From Burkholderiales bacterium (GTDB lineage: Bacteria; Pseudomonadota; Gammaproteobacteria; Burkholderiales; Burkholderiaceae), in the NCBI GenBank assembly GCA_947372535.1, contig CANBUA010000093.1, positions 1 to 15,397 of the forward strand: 15,397 nucleotides of DNA, written 5' to 3'. The notes below the pieces were generated by a model, which ran no database searches, had not been told where the DNA came from, and saw only the letters and a program-made list of their open reading frames with translations. Position 1 is the first letter of the stretch; every line of letters begins with the position of its first letter. The translations under genes were made by a program, and so were the position numbers. Below, in pieces: positions 1-7,239 of the stretch.

Positions 1-377
1 GTGATCACGCCCGTGGCCGGCACGTGATACGCCAGGATGATCTGGTTGAGCCGCTCGAAGCGGTAGTGGCCGATGAAATGGGTGGCCTGGGCCTGCAGGC
101 CCAGCTCCTCCTGCACCTCGCGGGCGACGGCTTGTTCCGGGCTGGGGTCTTGCTTTTCCAGGAAGCCGGTGATCAGCGCGTAGAAGGGCACCGGCCAGGC
201 GGCGTTGCGCGCCAGGATGATGTGGCCTTCGTGCTCGACCACGGCGGCCACAACCGGCGTGGGGTTGTCCCAGTGCACATAGCCACAGGCGGTATCCGGG
301 CAGGCCTGGCGAGGTGCGCCGCCCTCATCACGGGCTTGCAAAGGCTGGGTGCATTGAGGGCAGAAGGTGAAAGCCAT
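1..377 (-). CDS. NUDIX hydrolase with N-terminal zinc ribbon (partial, 3' end outside window)
   Basis: At least 125 residues are visible, from an ATG at 377 reading leftward off the window edge. The first 35 residues hold four cysteines in a C-x2-C ... C-x4-C arrangement (C6, C9, C26, C31), a small zinc ribbon like that of NudC/COG1051-type proteins. The NUDIX box lies at residues 71-94 (GFLEKQD... then REVQEELGL), with R86, E87, E90 and E91 as the expected metal and catalytic residues; the loop between the glycine and the RE pair is one residue longer than the classic signature. The family hydrolyses nucleoside diphosphates linked to another moiety (NADH, ADP-ribose and similar) in the cytoplasm; the substrate here cannot be read from sequence. 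It lies 46 bases downstream of the SAM-binding protein gene on the same strand and may be cotranscribed with it. No clear Shine-Dalgarno precedes the ATG, but the conserved start of the zinc ribbon supports this start. Confidence 0.88.
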   Translation of the reverse strand, partial: MAFTFCPQCTQPLQARDEGGAPRQACPDTACGYVHWDNPTPVVAAVVEHEGHIILARNAAWPVPFYALITGFLEKQDPSPEQAVAREVQEELGLQAQATHFIGHYRFERLNQIILAYHVPATGVI

Positions 378-423
378 GGGGGAGGGCGGCAGCTGGCTCG
401 CCTGTCGTGGATCCACCACCAGC

Positions 424-1161
424 TTAGCCGATCGGGAAGCCCTTGATCAGCGCCCGCTGGATGCGGCTGGAAGCCACGCCCAGCGTGGCCTGGTGCGCGG
501 GCGCCAACGCGGCCCAGTGCCCCTCGAAGTCCGCCCGGCATTGCTCGAACAGGTAGCGGGGCCCAGCCGTCACGATGTCGTTGCCCCCTTCGTCCGACAG
601 CACCGAAATCATCGCGCCCTCGAAGGCCTTGAACAGGCGCTTGCCGATCTCGCGGGTCTCTTTGGTGTCCGCCTGTACATTGGCCACCAGCAGGCCTTCG
701 GCCGTCAGCGCCTTGCGGCAGTGGCCATAGAAGCTGCGTGAGCACAGCGCCTCGGCAATCCCTACGCCCGTGAAGCCATCCACCAGGATCAGGTCGTAAC
801 TGCGCGGCGGCTTGACCATGAACTTTGCACCGTCGGCACAGACCACGCGCAGGCGCTCGTCGTCCGGCGGGATGTGGAAGGCGTGACGCAAGTCGATCAC
901 CTCCTGGCTGATCTCGACCACGGTCAGGTCGGCGCCGGGCACATGGCGGTGCAGGTACTTCAGCATCGAGCCGCCGCCCAGCCCGATCATCAACACCCGG
1001 CGCGGCTGAGGGTTGAACAGCAGGGCACCCATCATGGTGCGGGTGTAGTCCAGCACCAGGTCATCCGGGTCGTCCAGGCGCATGCAACTCTGGATCAGGG
1101 TGCCCTCGAAGCTCAGGGACATGGTCTGGCTGTTCTCGTGCAGCCGGGGTACATCACTCAT
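424..1161 (-). CDS. spermidine-synthase-like SAM-dependent methyltransferase-fold protein
   Basis: The product has 245 residues and a Rossmann-type SAM-binding fold of the spermidine synthase family. Visible motifs are the glycine-rich loop I-G-L-G-G-G-S at residues 59-65, the ribose-binding acidic residue E83 in VVEIS, CADGA at 108-112, and LVDGF at 126-130. It lacks the N-terminal beta domain of full SpeE, and the loop that in true spermidine synthases reads GGGDG has serine in place of the aspartate. Polyamine synthesis is therefore uncertain; 'spermidine synthase-like' is a family label, not a demonstrated reaction. The ATG at 1161 is chosen because the conserved family sequence begins just after it. 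In-frame GTG and ATG codons upstream (ATG at 1209, inside the palindromic control region) are possible but also lack a ribosome binding site. It is divergent from urtA and upstream of the NUDIX gene on the same strand. A much longer open frame reaching 1713 is only antisense to urtA. Confidence 0.8.
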   Translation of the reverse strand: MSDVPRLHENSQTMSLSFEGTLIQSCMRLDDPDDLVLDYTRTMMGALLFNPQPRRVLMIGLGGGSMLKYLHRHVPGADLTVVEISQEVIDLRHAFHIPPDDERLRVVCADGAKFMVKPPRSYDLILVDGFTGVGIAEALCSRSFYGHCRKALTAEGLLVANVQADTKETREIGKRLFKAFEGAMISVLSDEGGNDIVTAGPRYLFEQCRADFEGHWAALAPAHQATLGVASSRIQRALIKGFPIG

Positions 1162-1184
1162 GGGCGGGAGTTTCTCATGCACGG

Positions 1185-1213
1185 ATACGCCATGTGGCGT
1201 ATTCCACATGGCG
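1185..1213. promoter_or_regulatory. palindromic candidate operator in the divergent mtase/urtA region
   Basis: Positions 1185-1202 read ATACGCCATGTGGCGTAT, a perfect dyad with 8-base arms around a central TG. Overlapping it, CGCCATGTGG (1188-1197) and CCACATGGCG (1204-1213) form a perfect 10-base inverted repeat with a 6-base spacer. The two dyads share sequence, so the region could bind a dimer in two registers or switch between two hairpins. It lies about 24 bases upstream of the minus-strand start at 1161 and about 140 bases upstream of urtA. No T-tract follows on either strand, so a terminator is unlikely. The regulator is unknown; the outer ATA...TAT resembles LysR/NAC-type sites only loosely. 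Confidence 0.5.
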
Positions 1214-1221
1214 GCCCCCCT

Positions 1222-1237
1222 CGGCACACTGAAGGCA
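1222..1237 (+). promoter_or_regulatory. weak sigma-54-like -24/-12 element upstream of urtA
   Basis: CGGCACACTGAAGGCA keeps the invariant GG-N10-GC spacing of a sigma-54 promoter (GG at 1223-1224, GC at 1235-1236) and the GGCAC of the -24 box. The -12 box has AGGCA instead of TTGCA. Initiation would fall near 1248, giving a leader of about 90 bases before urtA. Urea-uptake operons are commonly nitrogen-controlled through NtrC and sigma-54, which is why the match is recorded; chance occurrence is a real alternative. I did not find a convincing sigma-70 promoter in the same gap. Confidence 0.25.
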
Positions 1238-1339
1238 TCCGATCGACAAAGGTGCCATGTCTCGCAGACCGCACCGGCGTCCAGAGGAAGACAAGCCAAC
1301 CCACTTGCTTTCACTTTCGCTTCAAAGGAGCGCCATCCC

Positions 1340-2617
1340 ATGAACATTTCGCGTCGCACTGCTGTCCAGACCCTGACCGCCGTTTCCCTGGGTGTTGCCG
1401 GCCTGGCCTTCAGCACCATGGCCCAAGCCGCCGACACCATCAAGGTGGGCGTGCTCCACTCGCTGTCGGGCACCATGGCCATCTCGGAAACCGTGCTCAA
1501 GGACACCGTCCTGATGGCCATCGACGAGATCAACGCCAAGGGCGGCCTGCTGGGCAAGAAGCTGGAACCCGTGGTCGTGGACCCGGCTTCCAACTGGCCC
1601 CTGTTCGCTGAAAAGGCCAAGCAACTGCTGACGCAAGACAAGGTTGCCGTGACCTTCGGCTGCTGGACCTCGGTGTCGCGCAAGTCGGTGCTGCCGGTCT
1701 TCAAGGAAAACAACGGCCTGCTGTTCTACCCCGTGCAGTACGAAGGTGAAGAGCTGGAAAAGAACGTGTTCTACACGGGCGCCGCTCCCAACCAGCAAGC
1801 CATTCCTGCCGTCGAATACCTGATGAGCAAGGACGGCGGTTCGGCCAAGCGCTTCGTGCTGCTGGGCACCGACTACGTCTACCCCCGCACGACCAACAAA
1901 ATCCTGCGCGCCTTCCTGAAGTCCAAGGGCGTGGCTGATGCCGACATCATGGAGGAGTACACCCCCTTCGGTCATTCGGATTACCAGACCATCATCGCCA
2001 ACATCAAGAAGTTCGCTTCCGAAGGCAAGAAGACGGCCGTGGTTTCCACCATCAACGGTGACTCCAACGTGCCCTTCTACAAGGAACTGGGCAACCAGGG
2101 CCTGAAGGCCAAGGACGTGCCGGTTGTTGCCTTCTCGGTGGGTGAAGAAGAGCTGCGCGGTGTGGACACCAAGCCGCTGGTCGGCCACCTGGCTGCCTGG
2201 AATTACTTCATGTCCATCAAAAACCCGACCAACGACGAGTTCATCAAGAAGTGGTCGGCTTACGCCAAGGCCAAGGGCATCGCTGGCCACAAGGACAAGC
2301 CGCTGACCAATGACCCGATGGAAGCCACCTACATCGGCATCAACATGTGGGCCCAGGCCGTGACCAAGGCCAAGTCCACCGATGTGGACAAGGTGATCGC
2401 CGCCATGGCCGGTCAGACCTTCAAGGCACCGGGCGGCTTCATGTCCACCATGGACCCCAAGAACCATCACCTGCACAAGCCCGTGTTCATCGGCGAAGTG
2501 AAGGCCGATGGCCAGTTCAAGGTGGTCTGGAAGACCCCGGGCCCGGTCAAGGCCCAGCCCTGGAGCCCCTTCATTGCCGGCAACGACGTGAAGAAGGACG
2601 AGCCCGAGACCAAGTGA
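1340..2617 (+). CDS. urtA: urea ABC transporter, periplasmic substrate-binding protein UrtA
   Basis: This 425-residue protein captures urea in the periplasm and delivers it to the UrtBC permease. Residues 1-30 form a signal peptide with a twin-arginine at 5-6 (SRRTAVQ), a hydrophobic core, and a likely AQA cleavage site after residue 30; the RR pair suggests possible Tat export, though the downstream motif residues are not canonical. The mature part is a type I periplasmic binding fold of the branched-chain amino acid/amide family. UrtA-typical stretches include GCWTSVSRKSVLPV at 107-120, LFYPVQYEG at 128-136 and NDPMEATYIGINMW near the C-terminus. The ATG at 1340 is preceded by AAAGGAG (1324-1330) at a suitable distance; the upstream in-frame extension from 1082 would bury the signal peptide and is rejected. 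The gene is separated from urtB by 156 bases holding a terminator-like hairpin, which would let the binding protein be made in excess over the membrane components. Confidence 0.96.
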   Translation: MNISRRTAVQTLTAVSLGVAGLAFSTMAQAADTIKVGVLHSLSGTMAISETVLKDTVLMAIDEINAKGGLLGKKLEPVVVDPASNWPLFAEKAKQLLTQDKVAVTFGCWTSVSRKSVLPVFKENNGLLFYPVQYEGEELEKNVFYTGAAPNQQAIPAVEYLMSKDGGSAKRFVLLGTDYVYPRTTNKILRAFLKSKGVADADIMEEYTPFGHSDYQTIIANIKKFASEGKKTAVVSTINGDSNVPFYKELGNQGLKAKDVPVVAFSVGEEELRGVDTKPLVGHLAAWNYFMSIKNPTNDEFIKKWSAYAKAKGIAGHKDKPLTNDPMEATYIGINMWAQAVTKAKSTDVDKVIAAMAGQTFKAPGGFMSTMDPKNHHLHKPVFIGEVKADGQFKVVWKTPGPVKAQPWSPFIAGNDVKKDEPETK

Positions 2618-2721
2618 TCCAGGCATGCGGGCGCCCGTTCCCGCGGCTCGCCAGGTGGGCATGAGCAGTACCGCCCACCCGGTGTGCCACAAGACGGGCT
2701 GAACCAGGTCACAGAGCGGTT

Positions 2722-2760
2722 CGCCCCACTGGGGGATTCCTCCAGCGGGGCGCTTTTTTT
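2722..2760 (+). terminator. intrinsic terminator/attenuator between urtA and urtB
   Basis: CGCCCC (2722-2727) pairs with GGGGCG (2747-2752) and, after one A-C mismatch, CTGG (2729-2732) pairs with CCAG (2742-2745), closing a short loop. One C and then seven T residues (2754-2760) follow, the layout of a rho-independent terminator. It ends 13 bases before the urtB ATG, and the urtB ribosome site (GGAA, 2761-2764) begins immediately after the T-tract. Because urtBCDE have no other obvious promoter in the gap, partial read-through (attenuation) is the likely role. Confidence 0.85.
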
Positions 2761-2773
2761 GGAATTCAAAGTG

Positions 2774-4357
2774 ATGCCACGTTTTCGCACGCTGGTCGCC
2801 GCAGGTTTGCTGGGCGCACTGGCTTTGGGGTCCGCCCACGCGCTCACGCCCGAAGAGGCTTATGCCATCTCGGCCGGAGACAACGACAGCCGGGTGGCGG
2901 CCCTGCAAAAGGTGATGGCCAAGGGCGATGCCGCCTTGACGCCCTTCCTGGAGGCCATGGCGGCTGACACGGTGAAGGTGGCGGGCAATCGGGCATACGT
3001 CGTCAATGGCGACGACGTGAAAGACGCCGCCACGGGCCAGGCCGCCAAGCTGCCCGATGGCGCAGAAGACGTGGTCAACAACAACCGGATGGGCAGTGAG
3101 ATCGAGGCCGCGCTGGCCGCCGGCAAGCTGCTGTCCAAAGACCCGGTGGTGCGCGCCGAGGCGCTGGAATCGCTGGCCAATGCGGTCGACGAATCCAAGT
3201 TGCCCGCCATCGACCAGGCCTTGAAGATCGAGACCAATCCCAAGTTGCTGAACAAGCTCAAGGCCGTGCGTGCCAAGGCCATGCTGGTGTCGGACGATCC
3301 GAACAAGCGGCTGGAAGCCACGCGGGCCTTGGCCGCGCAGGGCTCGCCGGAAGCGCGCGCCCTGATCATGGAGCGCCTGACCGACAGTGCGGAAACCAGT
3401 GCCACCGTCAAGGGCGCGCTGCAACTGGCCCTGGATCAGGTCAACCGCAAGCTGGCCTGGGGCGAGTACGCCGGGGTGCTGTTCACCGGCATCAGCCTGG
3501 GTTCGATCCTGCTGCTGGCCGCGCTCGGCCTGGCGATCACCTATGGCCTGATGGGCGTGATCAACATGGCCCATGGCGAGCTGATGATGGTGGGCGCCTA
3601 CGCCACCTACCTGGTTCAGAACCTGTTTCGGCAGCATGCTCCGGGCGCGTTCGACTGGTACATCGTGGTGGCCGTCCCTGCGGCCTTTTTCGCGGCGGCC
3701 CTGGTCGGGGCGGTGCTGGAGCGCGGGGTGTTTCGCTTCCTCTATGGCCGTCCGCTGGAGACGCTGCTGGCGTCCTGGGGCATCAGCCTGGTGTTGATGC
3801 AGAGCGTGCGTTCGCTGTTCGGCGCCCAGAACGTTCAGGTCGAGAACCCCTCCTGGATGTCGGGTGGCTTCGATGTGCTCACCAATTTGACCTTGCCTTA
3901 CAACCGCCTGGCCATCATCGCCTTTGCCGTCCTGGTGCTGGTGGGCATGACCTTGCTGATCGGCAAGACCCGCCTGGGCCTGTTTGTGCGCAGCGTCACC
4001 CAGAACCGGGCCATGGCTTCGTGCATGGGCGTCAACACCGCCCGCATCGACACCATGGCGTTCTCGCTGGGCGCTGGCATCGCGGGCCTGGCCGGCTGCG
4101 CGCTGTCCCAGATCGGCAACGTGGGGCCGGACCTGGGCCAGAGCTACATCGTGGACTCGTTCATGGTGGTGGTGCTGGGCGGCGTGGGCCAACTGGCCGG
4201 CACGGTGTACGCCGCGCTGGGCCTGGGTCTGATCAACAAGTTGCTGGAGGGCTGGGCCGGCGCGGTGCTGGCCAAGATCATGGTGCTGGTCATCGTGGTG
4301 GTCTTCATCCAGAAGCGCCCGCAAGGCTTGTTCGCCTTCAAGGGACGTGAGGCCTGA
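2774..4357 (+). CDS. urtB: urea ABC transporter, permease subunit UrtB
   Basis: This 527-residue inner-membrane permease is of the LivH type and forms the urea channel with UrtC. Residues 1-23 are a signal peptide (hydrophobic 6-21, AHA cleavage). Residues 24 to about 228 are a soluble, alanine- and leucine-rich helical extension resembling HEAT-type repeats, expected on the periplasmic side and normal for UrtB. From about 232 onward there are multiple hydrophobic segments, with the LivH-like stretch GLMGVINMAHGELMMVGAY at 258-276, a conserved cytoplasmic loop near 398-425 (TRLGLFVRSVTQNRAMASCMG) likely to contact the ATPases, and MVVVLGGVGQLAGTVYAA at 464-481. The ATG at 2774 is chosen because the signal peptide begins there and GGAA lies 9 bases upstream; an in-frame ATG at 2684 would carry translation through the terminator hairpin and is unlikely. 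urtC follows after 33 bases. Confidence 0.95.
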   Translation: MPRFRTLVAAGLLGALALGSAHALTPEEAYAISAGDNDSRVAALQKVMAKGDAALTPFLEAMAADTVKVAGNRAYVVNGDDVKDAATGQAAKLPDGAEDVVNNNRMGSEIEAALAAGKLLSKDPVVRAEALESLANAVDESKLPAIDQALKIETNPKLLNKLKAVRAKAMLVSDDPNKRLEATRALAAQGSPEARALIMERLTDSAETSATVKGALQLALDQVNRKLAWGEYAGVLFTGISLGSILLLAALGLAITYGLMGVINMAHGELMMVGAYATYLVQNLFRQHAPGAFDWYIVVAVPAAFFAAALVGAVLERGVFRFLYGRPLETLLASWGISLVLMQSVRSLFGAQNVQVENPSWMSGGFDVLTNLTLPYNRLAIIAFAVLVLVGMTLLIGKTRLGLFVRSVTQNRAMASCMGVNTARIDTMAFSLGAGIAGLAGCALSQIGNVGPDLGQSYIVDSFMVVVLGGVGQLAGTVYAALGLGLINKLLEGWAGAVLAKIMVLVIVVVFIQKRPQGLFAFKGREA

Positions 4358-4390
4358 GCCTTCCCCCGAGTTGTCCTTGATGTACCAACG

Positions 4391-5521
4391 ATGAACCCTA
4401 TGACAAGTACTGTTCTTCCCAGGCCCAAAGGTGGGCTGATGCTGGGCCTAGGTGGATGGGGGGCGGTGGTCACCGCCTTCGCCATCGTGGCCGTGATGGT
4501 TCCGGTGCTCAACCTGCTGGTGCCCGATGGCAGCCCGCTGCACCTGTCGGACTACCTGGTGGCCTTGATTGGCAAGATCATGTGCTACGCCATTTGCGCG
4601 CTGGCCATGGACCTGATCTGGGGCTACACCGGCATCCTGTCGCTGGGCCATGGCCTGTTCTTCGCGCTGGGCGGTTACGGCATGGGCATGTACCTCATGC
4701 GCCAGATCGGCCGCGACGGTAGCTACCACAGCAATCTGCCCGATTTCATGGTCTTCCTGGACTGGAAGACCGTGCCCTGGCACTGGACCTTCAGCGAATC
4801 CTTCATCGCCCAGATGCTGCTGGTGGTGCTCGTGCCCGGCCTGCTGGCCTTCGTGTTCGGCTTCTTCGCCTTCCGTTCGCGCATCAAGGGGGTGTACTTC
4901 TCCATCATCACCCAGGCCATGACCTACGCGGCCATGCTGCTGTTCTTCCGCAATGAAACGGGTTTTGGCGGCAACAACGGCTTCACCGACTTCAAGCGTA
5001 TCCTGGGCATCACCATCGCGCAGCCTTCCACGCGCATGGTGCTGTTCGTCATCACGGGCCTCACGCTGATCGGCTTCTATCTGATGGCCCGCTGGCTGGT
5101 GAACACCAAGTTCGGTCGAGTGTTGCAAGCCATCCGTGACGCCGAAAACCGCGTCATGTTCTGCGGCTACAACCCCCTGGCCTACAAGCTGGCCATCTGG
5201 ACGCTGTCGGCTGTGATGTGCGGCATCGCTGGCGCCCTGTACGTGCCCCAGGTCGGCATCATCAACCCCAGCGAGATGTCGGCTGCATCGGGCATCGAGA
5301 TCGCCATCTGGGCGGCCGTGGGCGGCCGCGCCACGCTGATCGGACCGATCATCGGCGCCTTCTTCGTCAACGGCGCCAAAAGCTGGTTCACCCAGGTCTT
5401 CCCCGAGTTCTGGCTCTACTTCCTGGGCGCGCTCTTTGTGGTCGTCACCCTCTACCTGCCGGATGGCATCGTGGGCGGTGTGCGCAAGCTCCTGAACAAA
5501 CAAGCTGAGGTCAAGGCATGA
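4391..5521 (+). CDS. urtC: urea ABC transporter, permease subunit UrtC
   Basis: This 376-residue LivM-type permease is the partner of UrtB. After a short cytoplasmic N-terminus there are hydrophobic segments at about 22-44, 55-77, 82-104, 138-160, 168-186, 216-236, 266-285, 303-326 and 339-357 (my estimate by eye). The family-typical WGYTGILSLGHGLFFALGGY lies at 77-96 and GFGGNNG at 191-197. The cytoplasmic coupling loop FGRVLQAIRDAENRVMFCGY at 241-260 is where LivM proteins engage their ATPases. The stop codon overlaps the urtD start as ATGA (5518-5521), so translation is probably coupled. The ATG at 4391 has no good ribosome site; an alternative in-frame ATG at 4400 would lose only three residues. 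Confidence 0.95.
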   Translation: MNPMTSTVLPRPKGGLMLGLGGWGAVVTAFAIVAVMVPVLNLLVPDGSPLHLSDYLVALIGKIMCYAICALAMDLIWGYTGILSLGHGLFFALGGYGMGMYLMRQIGRDGSYHSNLPDFMVFLDWKTVPWHWTFSESFIAQMLLVVLVPGLLAFVFGFFAFRSRIKGVYFSIITQAMTYAAMLLFFRNETGFGGNNGFTDFKRILGITIAQPSTRMVLFVITGLTLIGFYLMARWLVNTKFGRVLQAIRDAENRVMFCGYNPLAYKLAIWTLSAVMCGIAGALYVPQVGIINPSEMSAASGIEIAIWAAVGGRATLIGPIIGAFFVNGAKSWFTQVFPEFWLYFLGALFVVVTLYLPDGIVGGVRKLLNKQAEVKA

Positions 5522-6414
5522 CACCGGAACTGATGGAAGAGGGCACCCGTGCCCTCAACAAGGCCCTGGGCAAGGAGCCAACTGCGGGCGAATCGGGCGG
5601 GCGTGAAGCGGCTTATGGCCGCGTGGTCCAGGAGGATCAGCTGGACGTCACCCACGGGTCCATCCTGTACCTCGATGACATCTCGGTGAGCTTCGATGGC
5701 TTCAAGGCGCTCAACAAGCTGTGCCTGAACATCGCCGCGGGCGAGATGCGCTGCATCATCGGCCCCAATGGCGCCGGCAAGACGACCATGATGGACGTGA
5801 TCACCGGCAAGACCCGCCCGGACAGCGGCACGGCCTACTTTGGCTCCACCATCGACCTGCTGGCCCGCCGTGAAAACGACATCGCCCAGATCGGCATCGG
5901 CCGCAAGTTTCAGAAGCCCACCGTGTTCGAGCAGCTCAGCGTGTTCGAGAACCTGGAGCTGGCGCTCAAGGCTGACCGCCGCGCCCGCGCCTCGGTGTTT
6001 TTCAAGCTCAGTGGCGAGCAGTTGGACCGCATCGGCGCCATGTTGCAGCTCATCCACCTGAAAGACCAGGCACAGCGCACCGCCGGGCTGTTGTCTCATG
6101 GCCAGAAGCAATGGCTGGAGATCGGCATGCTGCTGATGCAGGACCCGAAGCTGCTGCTGCTGGACGAGCCCGTGGCCGGCATGACAGACGAGGAAACCGA
6201 GCGCACCGCCGAACTCTTCCTCTCGCTGGAGGGCGCGCACTCGCTGGTGGTGGTCGAGCACGACATGAAGTTCATCGGCGAGCTGACCACACAGGGTGCC
6301 AATGCAGCCAAGAAGAAGGTGACTGTGCTGCACGAAGGATCGGTGCTGGCCGAGGGCAGCCTGGCCGATGTGCAGGCCAATGACAAGGTCGTTGAAGTCT
6401 ATCTGGGGCGTTGA
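5518..6414 (+). CDS. urtD: urea ABC transporter, ATP-binding subunit UrtD
   Basis: This 298-residue cytoplasmic ATPase is of the LivG type and powers the UrtBC permease together with UrtE. It has all ABC motifs: Walker A GPNGAGKT at 82-89, Q-loop Q132, signature LSHGQKQ at 192-198, Walker B KLLLLDE at 211-217, and H-loop H248 in VVEHDM. An N-terminal extension of about 45 residues precedes the ABC core; part of it (GREAAYGRVV at 28-37) looks like the usual UrtD leader, while the ALNKALGKEPTAGES stretch is extra. After the H-loop, FIGELTTQGANAAKKKVTV (252-270) is several residues longer than the usual short link into KVTVLHEG. Neither change removes a catalytic residue. The start overlaps the urtC stop by 4 bases and the stop is 3 bases before urtE. 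Confidence 0.95.
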   Translation: MTPELMEEGTRALNKALGKEPTAGESGGREAAYGRVVQEDQLDVTHGSILYLDDISVSFDGFKALNKLCLNIAAGEMRCIIGPNGAGKTTMMDVITGKTRPDSGTAYFGSTIDLLARRENDIAQIGIGRKFQKPTVFEQLSVFENLELALKADRRARASVFFKLSGEQLDRIGAMLQLIHLKDQAQRTAGLLSHGQKQWLEIGMLLMQDPKLLLLDEPVAGMTDEETERTAELFLSLEGAHSLVVVEHDMKFIGELTTQGANAAKKKVTVLHEGSVLAEGSLADVQANDKVVEVYLGR

Positions 6415-6417
6415 AAC

Positions 6418-7122
6418 ATGCTGACCGTCGAAGCAGTCAATCAGTATTACGGGGGCTCGCACATCTTGCGCGGCCTGGATTTCGAAGCCAAGGTGGGCGA
6501 GGTGACCGTCGTTCTGGGGCGCAACGGGGTGGGTAAGACCACCTTGCTCAAAAGCCTCATGGGCCTGGTGCCCATCAAATCCGGCGCCATCCGGATCGAT
6601 GGCCAATCCATCGACAAGCTCAAGCCCTATGAGCGCGTGCGCCGCGGCGTGGGCTATGTGCCCCAGGGCCGCGAGATCTTCGGCCGACTCACCGTGGCTG
6701 AGAACCTGCAGATGGGCCTGGCCAGCCTGCCCGGCAGTGCGCAACTGCCGCCTCAGCTGTTCGAGCTGTTTCCCGTGCTCAAACAGATGCTGAACCGCCG
6801 CGGCGGCGATTTGTCCGGCGGCCAGCAGCAACAGCTGGCCATCGCCCGGGCACTGGCCGCCGGCCCCAAGATCCTGATCCTGGACGAGCCCACCGAGGGC
6901 ATCCAACCCAGCATCATCAAGGACATCGGACGTGCCATCCGCAAGTTGGCGGACGAAGGCCTCAACGGGCAGAAGATGGCGGTGGTGCTGGTCGAGCAGT
7001 TCTACGACTTCGCGGCCGAGCTGGCCGACCAGTACCTGGTCATGGAGCGCGGCGAAATCATCCAGCGGGGCAGGGGGGGCGACATGGAAGCCCAGGGCGT
7101 GAGGCAGTTGATGTCGATCTGA
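6418..7122 (+). CDS. urtE: urea ABC transporter, ATP-binding subunit UrtE
   Basis: This 234-residue cytoplasmic ATPase is of the LivF type and is the last gene of the operon. Motifs are Walker A GRNGVGKT at 34-41, Q-loop Q83 in YVPQGREIFGRLT, signature LSGGQQQQ at 132-139, Walker B ILILDE at 152-157, and LVEQFYDFAAELADQYLVME at 191-210. The H-loop position is glutamine (EQ), as is normal in LivF-family ATPases, so this is not a defect. The C-terminal RGRGGDMEAQGVRQL is typical of UrtE. Following it, 7123-7239 is a 117-base gap in which I saw no good terminator (only a short GGCCC/GGGCC stem near 7172-7192 without a T-tract). Urease genes often follow urt operons but do not follow directly here. 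Confidence 0.95.
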   Translation: MLTVEAVNQYYGGSHILRGLDFEAKVGEVTVVLGRNGVGKTTLLKSLMGLVPIKSGAIRIDGQSIDKLKPYERVRRGVGYVPQGREIFGRLTVAENLQMGLASLPGSAQLPPQLFELFPVLKQMLNRRGGDLSGGQQQQLAIARALAAGPKILILDEPTEGIQPSIIKDIGRAIRKLADEGLNGQKMAVVLVEQFYDFAAELADQYLVMERGEIIQRGRGGDMEAQGVRQLMSI

Positions 7123-7239
7123 CATTTTTCACCCTTCGGAACAGCCTGGCAGCCATCGCCGGTAGACTGTGGGCCCTGTGCCCTCCTGGGCCTTCCCTTA
7201 TCCCATCCCCCTTGCGAGCGCGTCGCTGAAAGGTCCCCC

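Noticed and set aside
2684..2773. An upstream in-frame ATG that would lengthen UrtB by 30 residues.
   Set aside because: Translation would run through the terminator hairpin and bury the clear signal peptide that begins at 2774.
1322..4324. A 1000-codon open frame on the minus strand across urtA and urtB.
   Set aside because: It is fully antisense to two clearly recognisable genes, His/Gln/Gly-rich and without domains; a compositional artefact.
4380..4394. A four-codon mini-ORF (MYQR) whose stop overlaps the urtC start as ATGA.
   Set aside because: It could couple translation into urtC, but it has no ribosome binding site and such mini-ORFs are common by chance.
7172..7192. A short GGCCC/GGGCC stem after urtE as a possible operon terminator.
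   Set aside because: Only five base pairs, a long loop and no T-tract.
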